Positions 53,174 through 61,513 of a stretch of 64,000 nucleotides of DNA are shown in pieces. This DNA is from Pseudomonas lini. Its GTDB lineage: Bacteria; Pseudomonadota; Gammaproteobacteria; Pseudomonadales; Pseudomonadaceae. The stretch lies in contig NZ_JYLB01000009.1 of the NCBI RefSeq assembly GCF_001042905.1, forward strand, positions 1-64,000, read 5' to 3'. Position numbers and translations under genes: made by a program. Within the stretch, counting starts at the first letter, position 1. Each line of letters opens with the position of its first letter. Under the pieces are notes generated by a model. That model made no database searches and was not told where the DNA came from. It saw only the letters and a program-made list of their open reading frames with translations.

Positions 53174-55654
53174 TCAGAAGTCAGCCTTGACCGACATCAC
53201 GAAGTTGCGCGGTTCACCGTAGAAGTTACCCCAACCTTCGGAACCGATCGTGGCGTAGTAGCGCTTGTCGAACAGGTTGTTGCCGTTCAGTGCCACGGAC
53301 CAAGTGTCGTCGATGCGGTAGCCGACGCGACCGTTCCAGACCGCATAGCCAGCCTGGGTGATATTTTTGCCGCTACTCGGCGAGACGCGGTAGTTGCTGC
53401 TTTGGGCATTGACGCCGGCACCGACGGTAACGCGCTCCAGCGGACCGCTGAGGGCGTAGTCGCCCCACACGCGCAGCAGGTGGCGCGGCACATACGAGTT
53501 ATACGACACACCGTCCTGACTGGCGTCGGCGTCTTCCAGCACCTTGGTCTGGGTGTAGGTGTAGCCGGCCAGCAATTGCAGGCGGTCAATGACTTCACCG
53601 CTGACTTCAGCTTCGAAGCCTTGGGCGCGCACTTTGCCGGAGTTCTGCGAGCAGCTGCTGTCCGGGCAGGCCGGGTCATCCTGGGCTGCGTCTTTCTGGA
53701 CGGTGCGGAACAGGTTGAAGGAGCTGTTCAGGCGACCGTCGAACCATTCACCCTTGATCCCCAATTCATAGCTCTGACCGATCAATGGCTTGAGCGTCGA
53801 ACCGGTGATGGTCTTGTAGTTGCCTTGCGGGGTGAAGATATCCGCGTAGCTGGTGTAGACGGTCAGGTTGTCGTTGATGTCGAACAGCAGCGCGGCGAAC
53901 GGGGTGACTTGCCCGGTTTCCTTGGCCTCGGAACTGATCGGTGTGCCTTCGCCGCGCCAGAACGAGACGGAGTCGGTTTCGGACTTGTACCAGCTGACGC
54001 GGCTGCCCAGTACGAAGGTCAGCGGGTCGGCCAGTTTCAGGCGTGCCGTGGAGTAGGCGCCGTATTGCTTGATCCGCATGTCCACCGGACCACCCCGGGT
54101 GGCGTTGGCCAGGTAGAAACTTTCATCCGGCTGGGGCAGGTGATGGTTGGGGTTCAGCACATCCTGACGATCAGGCAGGAGGGCCACGGCGTAGAAGTCA
54201 TCTTTGTGGGAGCGGCTGGCGTTGGCTCCGACGATCAGCTCGTGCTCTTGGCCGAATGCGTCGAACTTGCCGTCCACATAAGCGTCGAGGCCGTAGTCGA
54301 CCTGATCGTAGTCAAAGATGCTGCCGATCATCAGGGTATTGGTGCTGGTGGCGCCAACCGGTACCGTTCCGCTCGGGAAGGCGTATTCCATGTCCTGGGT
54401 GTTTTTCGAGTAAACCCCCGCGACCTTCAGCGCCCAGTTGTCGTTGAACTCGTGTTTCAGGTCGCCAAAGTAAGTGGCCCGTTTGCTGCGCTGGTTGTTC
54501 CAGGCGGTGTTCAGGCACGTGGAGCGAGAGAGCTTCAGGTCGCTGCCATCGGCGTAGCGCGGCAAGCCGCCCCAGCACGGAGTGGCATCGACGTCTTCAT
54601 AGGCCATGCCCAGGCCCAGGGTGGTGTAGTCGCTCAGGTCGAAGTCCAGCGCGCCGTAGTAGATCTGGTCCCTGCGTTCGCCCACGTCATAGAAATACTG
54701 ACGGGTCTGCTGGGTCACCACGGCCCGGCCACGGATGGTGCCGGCGTCGTTCAGCGGGCCGCCGGTGTCGACCTGTCCACGGTAGTTGTCCCAGGTACCG
54801 GCAGACAACGACAGTTGAGTGTGCGGGGTGTCCTGGCCGCGCTTGCGCACAAAGTTCACCCCCCCTGCGGTGCCCCCGGCACCCTTCATCATCCCGGCCG
54901 CGCCGCGCAACACTTCGACCCGATCATAGATCGCCATGTCGCTGTTGAAGGCATCGGCCTGCACGTAGCTGCTGCCGATGTCCAGCGGCACGCCGTCGTA
55001 CTGGTACTGGCCGGTCATGCGGAAACCGCGGGAGTAGAAATACTTGCCGCCCATGGGCGAATCGTAAACGGTGATGCCCGGGGTCTTTTCCATGACCTGT
55101 TCGATGGTGTTCAGGTTCTGGTCATCGAGCATCTTGCGCGTGATGACGGTGATCGACTGCGGGGTTTCCCTGAGCGAATGCTCGCCCTTGCCAATGGTCA
55201 CCGCCCCGGTGGTGTAAGAGTTGCTGCCTTCGGTGGTCGCACCCAATCGCTGACCGTTGATACTGGTCGGTGCCAGTTCCATCGCGCTGCCGGTGGCCGG
55301 CGCCAGAAGGGTGACCGTGTTGCCGTCGCGCTGATGGCGAATCCCGGTGCCCTTGAGCATCGCGCTGAGCGAATCATCGTCCTGATAGCGGCCGTTGAGG
55401 GCACTGGAACGCAGGCTCTGAATGCTCTCCGGGCTGTAGATGATTTGCAGACTGGTCTGTTGACCGAGGGTCTGCAGCGCCTGAGCCAATGGCTGGGCCG
55501 GGATGTTCAGGGTCCATTCCTGGGCCTGAACATACGGCGTCATGGCCAGGGTCATCGCCAGGCCGAGGCCGGTAGACGTCATGCGCGAGCGGGTCGTGCT
55601 GCTTATTAACAGGGCGCGGGTCAGAGGTCGAAGCATGAAACGAGATGCGGACAT
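53174..55654 (-). CDS. fpvA: ferripyoverdine TonB-dependent receptor
   Basis: An 826-residue outer-membrane receptor for ferripyoverdine. A signal peptide ends at about AQA (42-44). A secretin/TonB-short N-terminal signalling domain (about 50-115) follows, so it is a transducer that can signal to an FpvR-type anti-sigma factor controlling PvdS and FpvI. Next come the plug (TPQSITVITR, GGTAGGVNF) and a 22-strand barrel ending in Phe (MSVKADF). It lies in the pyoverdine locus downstream of pvdE. I found no PvdS box directly upstream; a weak Fur-like sequence is present. The receptor should be matched to this strain's side chain. Confidence 0.92.
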   Translation of the reverse strand: MSASRFMLRPLTRALLISSTTRSRMTSTGLGLAMTLAMTPYVQAQEWTLNIPAQPLAQALQTLGQQTSLQIIYSPESIQSLRSSALNGRYQDDDSLSAMLKGTGIRHQRDGNTVTLLAPATGSAMELAPTSINGQRLGATTEGSNSYTTGAVTIGKGEHSLRETPQSITVITRKMLDDQNLNTIEQVMEKTPGITVYDSPMGGKYFYSRGFRMTGQYQYDGVPLDIGSSYVQADAFNSDMAIYDRVEVLRGAAGMMKGAGGTAGGVNFVRKRGQDTPHTQLSLSAGTWDNYRGQVDTGGPLNDAGTIRGRAVVTQQTRQYFYDVGERRDQIYYGALDFDLSDYTTLGLGMAYEDVDATPCWGGLPRYADGSDLKLSRSTCLNTAWNNQRSKRATYFGDLKHEFNDNWALKVAGVYSKNTQDMEYAFPSGTVPVGATSTNTLMIGSIFDYDQVDYGLDAYVDGKFDAFGQEHELIVGANASRSHKDDFYAVALLPDRQDVLNPNHHLPQPDESFYLANATRGGPVDMRIKQYGAYSTARLKLADPLTFVLGSRVSWYKSETDSVSFWRGEGTPISSEAKETGQVTPFAALLFDINDNLTVYTSYADIFTPQGNYKTITGSTLKPLIGQSYELGIKGEWFDGRLNSSFNLFRTVQKDAAQDDPACPDSSCSQNSGKVRAQGFEAEVSGEVIDRLQLLAGYTYTQTKVLEDADASQDGVSYNSYVPRHLLRVWGDYALSGPLERVTVGAGVNAQSSNYRVSPSSGKNITQAGYAVWNGRVGYRIDDTWSVALNGNNLFDKRYYATIGSEGWGNFYGEPRNFVMSVKADF

Positions 55655-55681
55655 GAGGTTAAGACCTTGGCAGGTATAGTT

Positions 55682-55707
55682 GGTAATGGTTCTTATTCAT
55701 CTCATTA
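55682..55707 (-). promoter_or_regulatory. possible Fur-binding region of fpvA
   Basis: TAATGAGATGAATAAGAACC (plus ATTACC, minus strand) resembles a degenerate Fur box with inverted AATGAG and CATTA halves, about 30 bases before the fpvA start. No sigma-70 elements are obvious. Confidence 0.35.
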
Positions 55708-55714
55708 AGACGAG

Positions 55715-55764
55715 GAGGCCGCGGCAAACCGGAAAAAAATATTTTTCCGACCGGCCACGGCCTC
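55715..55764 (-). terminator. large hairpin between pvdE and fpvA
   Basis: GAGGCCG(C)GGC pairs with GCC(A)CGGCCTC, and an inner CCGGAAAAA/TTTTTCCG pairs as well. It may end or attenuate the pvdE transcript before fpvA. Confidence 0.55.
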
Positions 55765-55769
55765 GTCGA

Positions 55770-57419
55770 TTACGCGGGTTGCAGTTCGCTTTTAACCTTG
55801 CCGGCTTCCATGCGCACCAGTTGATCGGCTACGTCGAAGTAGCGGTCATCGTGGGAGATGACGATGATGGTTTTGCCCAGGCGCTTCAGGTCGGGCAGCA
55901 GTTCGGTGTAGAAAATGCGGCGGAAGGTCGGGTCCTGATCGGCCGCCCATTCGTCGAACACCAGCACCGGCCGCTCTTCGAGCCAGGCATTGACCAGCGC
56001 CAGGCGTTTGCGCTGGCCGGTGGAAAGATCGGTGGTGCTGAATGCGCCGTCGCGCACGCTGACCTTGTGCGCGATCTCCAGGCGTTCGAGGTAGCGCGTG
56101 GCATCCTGCGGCACTTGCCGGTCGCCCTGAATCAGGTCATCGAACAGGTAATAGTCGGCAAATATCGTGGTGAAATTCTGCCGGTAGTCATCGCGGTTGA
56201 GGGCGGTGATCGGCTGGTCGTTCACGCGGATCTCGCCTTCGGTGGGCGCATAAAGACCCAGCAGCAGTTTGATCAGCGTGGTTTTGCCGCAGCCGTTCTC
56301 ACCGACGATGAACACAATGTCGCCTTGTTCGATGCGCAGGTTGACCGGGCCGAGGCGGAAGGGCTCGCTGCCTTCCACCGGCGGGAAAGCGTAACGCACG
56401 TTGCTCAGTTCCAGGCTGTGGACCGGGCCGGGTTTGTGGCCCTGGTCTTCCAGCAGCAGGTGCGGTTCCGGGGAGGAAAATTGTTCGCTGAGCTCGGCGA
56501 TCCGGCGAAACGCAATCTGCGCCCGGCTGATGATTGGCAGGGTGCTGACCAAATGTTCCAGCGGGCCTTTCATGTACAGCAGCACCAACACAAAACCGCT
56601 CATCACGGCTTTGTCGGAACTGGGCCAGAACGATTGCAGGGCCAGCGCCAGGCCGATGACCACGAAGAACAGCATCGAGCCGAACGACTTGGCAATGACG
56701 AAGGTATTGATCGAGCGGATCTGCGTGTCACAGATTTTCTCGGCGGTTTTCTGGATGCCGGACACGAACATGCGCTGACGCCGAGGGCGGTGGATGCGCA
56801 GTTCCTTGGCCCCTTCGGCGATGGCGTTGTAGTGCTTTTGCAGTTCGTCTTCGGAGTCTCGCGCCGCGTAGAAACCGCGCATGCCCTTGGCCCGGGCGAT
56901 GGCCTGGATGGTGGTGCCGATGGCGATGGCCACCAGCATCATCAGAAACATCGGCCACGACAGCATCGCCAGATAGCCGAGGCAACCGAGGGTCACGGTC
57001 AGGGAAATCGCCAATGGTGCGAAGGCGAAGGCGAAATCGCTGATGGTGTCCACGTCATGGGTCAGCACCGGGATCAACCGATGGCTGCGGTAGCGCTCGA
57101 TCTGGTCGATCGGCGCCGACAGCACTTTCTCCCCCAGCTCTTTGCGCAGCCTGGCGATGATGTGCTGACCGACGTAGTTGGTGCCGATGTCCGACAGAAT
57201 CGAGGTCAACAGCGCCAGCACACACAGCCCGGCGAAAATCATTACCACGGTGCGGGTCAGCCCGTCAGCGGAGTGCAGGGCATTGTTGATGGTCGCCAGC
57301 AACACGGTGACGCTCAGGCCACCGATCATGCCGAGCACGATGGACACAGAGACGATCAGCCGGAAGGGCTTGAGCAGGGCGAACAATTCGTTGATCGCCC
57401 CACGCGTTGGCTTGGTCAT
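55770..57419 (-). CDS. pvdE: cyclic-peptide-type ABC transporter PvdE
   Basis: A 549-residue fused ABC exporter that moves the acylated pyoverdine precursor ferribactin to the periplasm. Six membrane segments lie in the first ~300 residues. The nucleotide-binding domain has Walker A GENGCGKTT, signature LSTGQRKRL and Walker B VLVFDEWAADQD. The insertion-free 'cyclic peptide exporter' form is typical. A PvdS box lies 55 bases upstream. Confidence 0.92.
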   Translation of the reverse strand: MTKPTRGAINELFALLKPFRLIVSVSIVLGMIGGLSVTVLLATINNALHSADGLTRTVVMIFAGLCVLALLTSILSDIGTNYVGQHIIARLRKELGEKVLSAPIDQIERYRSHRLIPVLTHDVDTISDFAFAFAPLAISLTVTLGCLGYLAMLSWPMFLMMLVAIAIGTTIQAIARAKGMRGFYAARDSEDELQKHYNAIAEGAKELRIHRPRRQRMFVSGIQKTAEKICDTQIRSINTFVIAKSFGSMLFFVVIGLALALQSFWPSSDKAVMSGFVLVLLYMKGPLEHLVSTLPIISRAQIAFRRIAELSEQFSSPEPHLLLEDQGHKPGPVHSLELSNVRYAFPPVEGSEPFRLGPVNLRIEQGDIVFIVGENGCGKTTLIKLLLGLYAPTEGEIRVNDQPITALNRDDYRQNFTTIFADYYLFDDLIQGDRQVPQDATRYLERLEIAHKVSVRDGAFSTTDLSTGQRKRLALVNAWLEERPVLVFDEWAADQDPTFRRIFYTELLPDLKRLGKTIIVISHDDRYFDVADQLVRMEAGKVKSELQPA

Positions 57420-57473
57420 GGAGGATTCCTGCTTCGATGCGGAGTGCGGAGGGAGTGCCGGTACTTAAGGAAA

Positions 57474-57497
57474 ACGAATGGTTGCGGACTTTATTTA
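57474..57497 (-). promoter_or_regulatory. PvdS (iron-starvation) box of pvdE
   Basis: On the minus strand TTTAAAT, 16 bases, CGT: the TAAAT-N16-CGT core is exact. Confidence 0.8.
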
Positions 57498-57520
57498 AAC
57501 GGCTAAAGACGGTAATGCCC

Positions 57521-57614
57521 GTAGGAGCCAGGCTTGCCGGCGAAGGCGTCCTTGAGAACGCCTTCGCCGGCAAGCCTGGCTCCTACGAAAAGCGGGGCAA
57601 GCCCCCTCGCCACA
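57521..57614. repeat. REPIN plus a single REP
   Basis: GTAGGAGCCAGGCTTGCCGG (plus CGAAGGCG) and its exact inverse occupy 57521-57586. A half REP of the other type (GGGGCAAGCCCCCTCGCCAC) follows at 57592-57614. The element fills the gap between pvdO and the pvdE promoter. Confidence 0.85.
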
Positions 57615-57620
57615 AAGGAT

Positions 57621-58508
57621 TCAGAGCTCACGCACTACGCGAAACCCCAGCCAGTCGCCGCTGCTGGTGGGCAGGCTGCTGTTGCGATTGCCGGAGCGGG
57701 AAAACACCGGCGCTTCGCCCCAGTCGTTGCCACGCATGACCTGGCGTTTGCAGTTCTGCTCCAGCCACGGGCTGCCATCGGTGGGCACGCCGGCATAGTC
57801 TTCGCGATAGCAGTCGGCGACCCACTCATAAACGTTGCCGTGCATGTCGAACACACCAAAGGCGTTGGCCGGGAAGGTGCCGGCCGGGGAGGTGAAGTTG
57901 TAGCCGTCGGCGGCACCGTAGGTGTTGGCGTTTTTCGAGATCTGGTAGTCGGCGCCTTCATCGAACGCAAACGGGAAAGACCCGGTACTGCCAGCGCGGG
58001 CGGCGTACTCACGAATCGACTCGCTGGGCATGCGATAGGCATGACCGGTTTTCTTCGACAGCCAGGCAATGTAGCCCTCGGCTTCGGCCACGTTCATGCA
58101 CACGGCCGGGTGGCGCGCGGTCTGTTTGAAGCTGGGTTTGCCGGCGGTGCAGCGACGGCCCGGGCGATCATCGAAGTCGGCGGGGGTGTTGCCGGTGGCG
58201 CGCACGTAGGCGTCCCATTCGCCGGCCAGTACCTGGAAGCGACTGATGGCGAAGGGGCGGGTGAAGGTCACTTGATGCAGCGGACCTTCATCGGGCTGGT
58301 GGCCGACTTCATCCTCTGGCGTGCCCATGGTGTAGCGGCCGGCGGGCAGCACGACCATTTCCGGACAGTCCTTGCAGTCCTTGAACACCTTGCCGGGGGC
58401 AGGCGGGTTCGCGGCCTGGGCGGTGCCGGGCAGCAGGCCGCCGAGCAGTGCGGTCAGCGCCAGGGCCGATAGGGTTCGCAGGGAAGAGGGCATAGGGAGG
58501 GTTTTCAT
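57621..58508 (-). CDS. pvdO: pyoverdine maturation protein PvdO (FGE-sulfatase domain)
   Basis: A 295-residue periplasmic protein with a Sec signal peptide ending near AQA (30-32) and a formylglycine-generating-enzyme-like domain. Family signatures are MVVLPAGRYTMGT, the AEAEGYIAWLS helix, GNVYEWVADCY and the RGNDWG/GFRV end. PvdO is needed for the last oxidation of dihydropyoverdine to the mature chromophore in P. fluorescens. It is third in the pvdMNO operon. Confidence 0.9.
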   Translation of the reverse strand: MKTLPMPSSLRTLSALALTALLGGLLPGTAQAANPPAPGKVFKDCKDCPEMVVLPAGRYTMGTPEDEVGHQPDEGPLHQVTFTRPFAISRFQVLAGEWDAYVRATGNTPADFDDRPGRRCTAGKPSFKQTARHPAVCMNVAEAEGYIAWLSKKTGHAYRMPSESIREYAARAGSTGSFPFAFDEGADYQISKNANTYGAADGYNFTSPAGTFPANAFGVFDMHGNVYEWVADCYREDYAGVPTDGSPWLEQNCKRQVMRGNDWGEAPVFSRSGNRNSSLPTSSGDWLGFRVVREL

Positions 58509-58551
58509 AAGTCGTCTCGGTTAAAGGAAAACTGTGCCTCGCAGCGAAGGT

Positions 58552-59838
58552 TCATGCGGAGCGCTTTTTGCTCAGCACGTCGATAAAACGGTCCACCTCG
58601 GCTTCGGTATTCAGCAAGCCGGGGGCGGTGCGGATCACCGGGCCGACGTCGCGGCTGACTGCATCGCTGACAATCCGGTTTTGCATCAGGCGAGCAGCCA
58701 CCGCATCGCCGTCCTGACCCTTGACCCGGAAGAAGCTGAACCCCGCCGAAAATTTCGGATCGACCGGGGTGACCAGTTCGACGCCCGGTTGCTCCAGCAA
58801 GCGCTGTTTCAGGTAGCTGTTGAGCTGATGGATGCGCGCCTGGACGTCGGCCTTGCCCAGTTGCAGGTGCAATTTGAACGCTTCGTCCACGGCCCAGCGA
58901 TGTTCGAAAGCGTGATAGCCGCCCGGGGACATGGTGGTGGAAAAGGTCGTGGCTTCGGAGAAGGTCGGCACGCTCGGGCTGACGTACTTCAGCTCTTCAC
59001 TGCGGCTGCAAACGATGCCGGTGCCGCGGGGGCCGAACATCCATTTGTGGGTGCCGGCAATGAAGAAGTCGCAGTTCATCGCCGGGAAGCTCAGGTCTTC
59101 GACGCCGAAACCGTGCACGCCGTCGACCACGTAAACGATCCGGTCCTTGTCGTCGCGCTGACGATTATGTTCATCGACGAGTCCGCCGATGACGCTGATC
59201 GGCAGCTTCACGCCACTGCCCGAGTGCACCCAGGTCATGCCCAGCACGCGGGTTTCGGGGCGGATGTTGCGGTTGATGGTATCCAGCACCTGATCGGCCG
59301 AGATCGACTGTGGCTGCTCGAACAACTGAATTTTACGCACCCGGGTGCCATCGCGCTGGTTGCGAAAATGCAGGATGTTGTTCGTGGAGTAATGCTCGTG
59401 AACCGTGGTGAGGATTTCCTGATCGGGGCGCACCTGTACGCCGCCATAAATCATCGCCAGGCCTTCGGTGGTGCTGCCTGTGAGGGCGATCTGTGTCGGT
59501 TTGGCCTGCAAATACCGACCGGCCCAGAGCCGCACGTTTTCTTCGCGCTGGTGGGTCACACCCAAGTCCCAGTCCATGGCCAGCCCGGGATTCAGATCGA
59601 GAGCGGCGCGGTGACGGGCGATGGCCTCGCGCACGGGTTTGGGGTGGGAGGTCACCAGAAAATTAGCGAAGTGGATGTAGTTCGGGTCTTGGTCGAACAA
59701 GTGACGCAATTGCGCCCATTTGTCCCGTGGCTGGGTTTGCATCTGCGCGGCGGCGACCGGTGAGCCGAGGCTGGCACCCAACGGCAGGCCGGCGGCGAGG
59801 ACCCCGGCCTGTTTCAGAAAGGTACGACGGTCACTCAT
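58552..59838 (-). CDS. pvdN: periplasmic PLP enzyme PvdN
   Basis: A 428-residue class V aminotransferase-fold protein with a Tat signal (DRRTFLKQAG, residues 3-12). The PLP lysine is in GTHKWMFGP. PvdN converts the N-terminal glutamate of the pyoverdine precursor to the succinamide form in the periplasm. It overlaps pvdM by four bases (ATGA), so the two are translationally coupled. Confidence 0.92.
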   Translation of the reverse strand: MSDRRTFLKQAGVLAAGLPLGASLGSPVAAAQMQTQPRDKWAQLRHLFDQDPNYIHFANFLVTSHPKPVREAIARHRAALDLNPGLAMDWDLGVTHQREENVRLWAGRYLQAKPTQIALTGSTTEGLAMIYGGVQVRPDQEILTTVHEHYSTNNILHFRNQRDGTRVRKIQLFEQPQSISADQVLDTINRNIRPETRVLGMTWVHSGSGVKLPISVIGGLVDEHNRQRDDKDRIVYVVDGVHGFGVEDLSFPAMNCDFFIAGTHKWMFGPRGTGIVCSRSEELKYVSPSVPTFSEATTFSTTMSPGGYHAFEHRWAVDEAFKLHLQLGKADVQARIHQLNSYLKQRLLEQPGVELVTPVDPKFSAGFSFFRVKGQDGDAVAARLMQNRIVSDAVSRDVGPVIRTAPGLLNTEAEVDRFIDVLSKKRSA

Positions 59839-61211
59839 GGCTTGACCGGTTCCTGGCGAGAAATCAGCGTGGGCTTCGCGGCTTTTTGCACCTGTTCCCA
59901 GACTCGCAGGAAGTTACCGCCCCAGAGCTTGGCGATGTCGGCTTCGGAATAACCGCGCTGGATCAGTTCGGCGGTGACGTTGCGGATTTCACCGACATTT
60001 TCCCAGCCCTTGATGCCGCCGCCGTCGTTGAAGTCCGAAGCGATGCCGACGTGGTCGATGCCGACCTTGCGCACGGTGTAATCGATGGCGTCGCCGAGGT
60101 CCTTGAGCGTGGCCTTGGGCTCTTCTTCGAGAATGGCGTACAGACCGCTGGCGTATTGACCGAGCTTCTGTTCGGACCAGGCGGTAATGATCGGATCGCC
60201 CGGCATCAGCGCCATCGCCAGGTTGGGCAATGGCGGCAAATCGAAACGCGTGCGCAGGGCGTTGAGTTTGTCCTGTGTGTCTTGGGTCAGCGGTTTGAGG
60301 TATTGCGAGAAACCGACCACCTGCACCACGCCGCCGCTGTTCTTGATCAGCTGCAACTCTTTGTCGCTGAGGTTGCGCGGGATGTCCACCGAAGCCCGTG
60401 GCGCCGAGTGCGAGGCCACCATTGGCGTGCGGCTCAGTTGCGCCACTTGTTCCAGGCCCTTGGTCGACATCTGCGACACATCAATGATCACGCCCAGATC
60501 GTTGAGGCGTTGCACCGCTTGTTTGCCGATGTCCGACAGCCCATCGAGGGCATCGGGGGAGTCGTTGAAAAACGGCAGCGGTCGTGACGAATCGGCCCAG
60601 CTGTTGTTGCCGATGTAGCTGAAACCGAACATGCGCATGCCGCGAGCGGCCCACAGGTCCAGTTTGCTCAGGTCATTGCCCAGCGGGTAGGCGTTGAGCA
60701 TGCTGATGAAAATCGCAAACTTGCCTTCGCCGTGCAGGCGCCGGAAGTCGTCGGGGGTGTAGGCGATGCCGACCTGATTGGGAAAATCGCGCACCAGGCC
60801 GGAGATGATTTTGTAGCGCACTTCCTGCTGGTTGCGTGCTTCTTCGACGAAACCGTCGGTGGGCCTGTGCGGCGCGTTCGGGCCGTTCCACATTTCCGGC
60901 CAGCCGAAGACTGTCAGGGCCGCGCCGGACAGTCGGCCACGGTTGGCCTTGATCAGGTCGAACTGGCCGGAACCGTCCTTGTCGGCCTCGTTGCCGTGGG
61001 CGCCGAAACTCAGTGGGACGGTGATGTGGCTGTCGAAGGAAAGGATCCGCCCCTGCAGTTCGGTGGCCTGTTTCATGACCTTGACCGGGTAGCCGGGGTT
61101 GTCCTTGAACCCGTAATCCCAGACCAGCCAGCCTGCGCCGGCACTGATCGCCAAGGCCAGTGGCAGGCCGAGGTACAGCGCTTTTTTCGAACGTGTTTTT
61201 TTCATCGCCAT
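59835..61211 (-). CDS. pvdM: periplasmic dipeptidase-like protein PvdM
   Basis: A 458-residue renal-dipeptidase-fold protein with one N-terminal membrane/signal segment (about 10-30). The amidohydrolase-type barrel is visible through FDSHITVPLSFG, IDVSQMS and the VASHSAPR region, and GIASDFNDGG. PvdM is required for periplasmic oxidation of ferribactin. First gene of the PvdS-controlled pvdMNO operon; an alternative start six bases downstream is possible. Confidence 0.9.
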   Translation of the reverse strand: MAMKKTRSKKALYLGLPLALAISAGAGWLVWDYGFKDNPGYPVKVMKQATELQGRILSFDSHITVPLSFGAHGNEADKDGSGQFDLIKANRGRLSGAALTVFGWPEMWNGPNAPHRPTDGFVEEARNQQEVRYKIISGLVRDFPNQVGIAYTPDDFRRLHGEGKFAIFISMLNAYPLGNDLSKLDLWAARGMRMFGFSYIGNNSWADSSRPLPFFNDSPDALDGLSDIGKQAVQRLNDLGVIIDVSQMSTKGLEQVAQLSRTPMVASHSAPRASVDIPRNLSDKELQLIKNSGGVVQVVGFSQYLKPLTQDTQDKLNALRTRFDLPPLPNLAMALMPGDPIITAWSEQKLGQYASGLYAILEEEPKATLKDLGDAIDYTVRKVGIDHVGIASDFNDGGGIKGWENVGEIRNVTAELIQRGYSEADIAKLWGGNFLRVWEQVQKAAKPTLISRQEPVKP

Positions 61212-61267
61212 CTCAGTCAGGTTCGCCGCCCCGGTGCAGGCGCAGGGGCCTTTGCTATCTGGGAAGA

Positions 61268-61291
61268 ACGAGTGACCGATGCAGGAATTTA
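61268..61291 (-). promoter_or_regulatory. PvdS (iron-starvation) box of pvdMNO
   Basis: On the minus strand TAAAT, 16 bases, CGT, exact core, about 57 bases before pvdM. Confidence 0.8.
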
Positions 61292-61350
61292 GGTGGCCGT
61301 TGAAAAAATCGCAGGCTGCGCCAACTCCTACATTTGAAATGCGATCCCTT

Positions 61351-61433
61351 TGTAGGAGCTGCCGAAGGCTGCGATCTTTTGATCTTGATCTTTGGTGGCC
61401 CCGAAAAGATCGCAGCCTTCGGCAGCTCCTACA
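61351..61433. repeat. REPIN between divergent pvdM and pvdP promoters
   Basis: TGTAGGAGCTGCCGAAGGCT (plus GCGATCTTTT) and its exact 30-base inverse surround a 23-base spacer. It separates the two PvdS boxes of the 302-base pvdM-pvdP gap. Confidence 0.9.
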
Positions 61434-61444
61434 GGGGGCGCATT

Positions 61445-61468
61445 TAAATTTGTAGAGGCAACAAACGT
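61445..61468 (+). promoter_or_regulatory. PvdS (iron-starvation) box of pvdP
   Basis: TAAAT, 16 bases, CGT, exact core, 46 bases before the pvdP start. Confidence 0.8.
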
Positions 61469-61513
61469 TCTAGCTTGGATAAAGCCTGCTTCATGGCTGA
61501 CACAGGTAGGGCA

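Noticed and set aside
52961..55609. 882-codon plus-strand ORF opposite fpvA
   Set aside because: The minus strand encodes a complete TonB receptor; the plus frame is a shadow that also runs through a REPIN.
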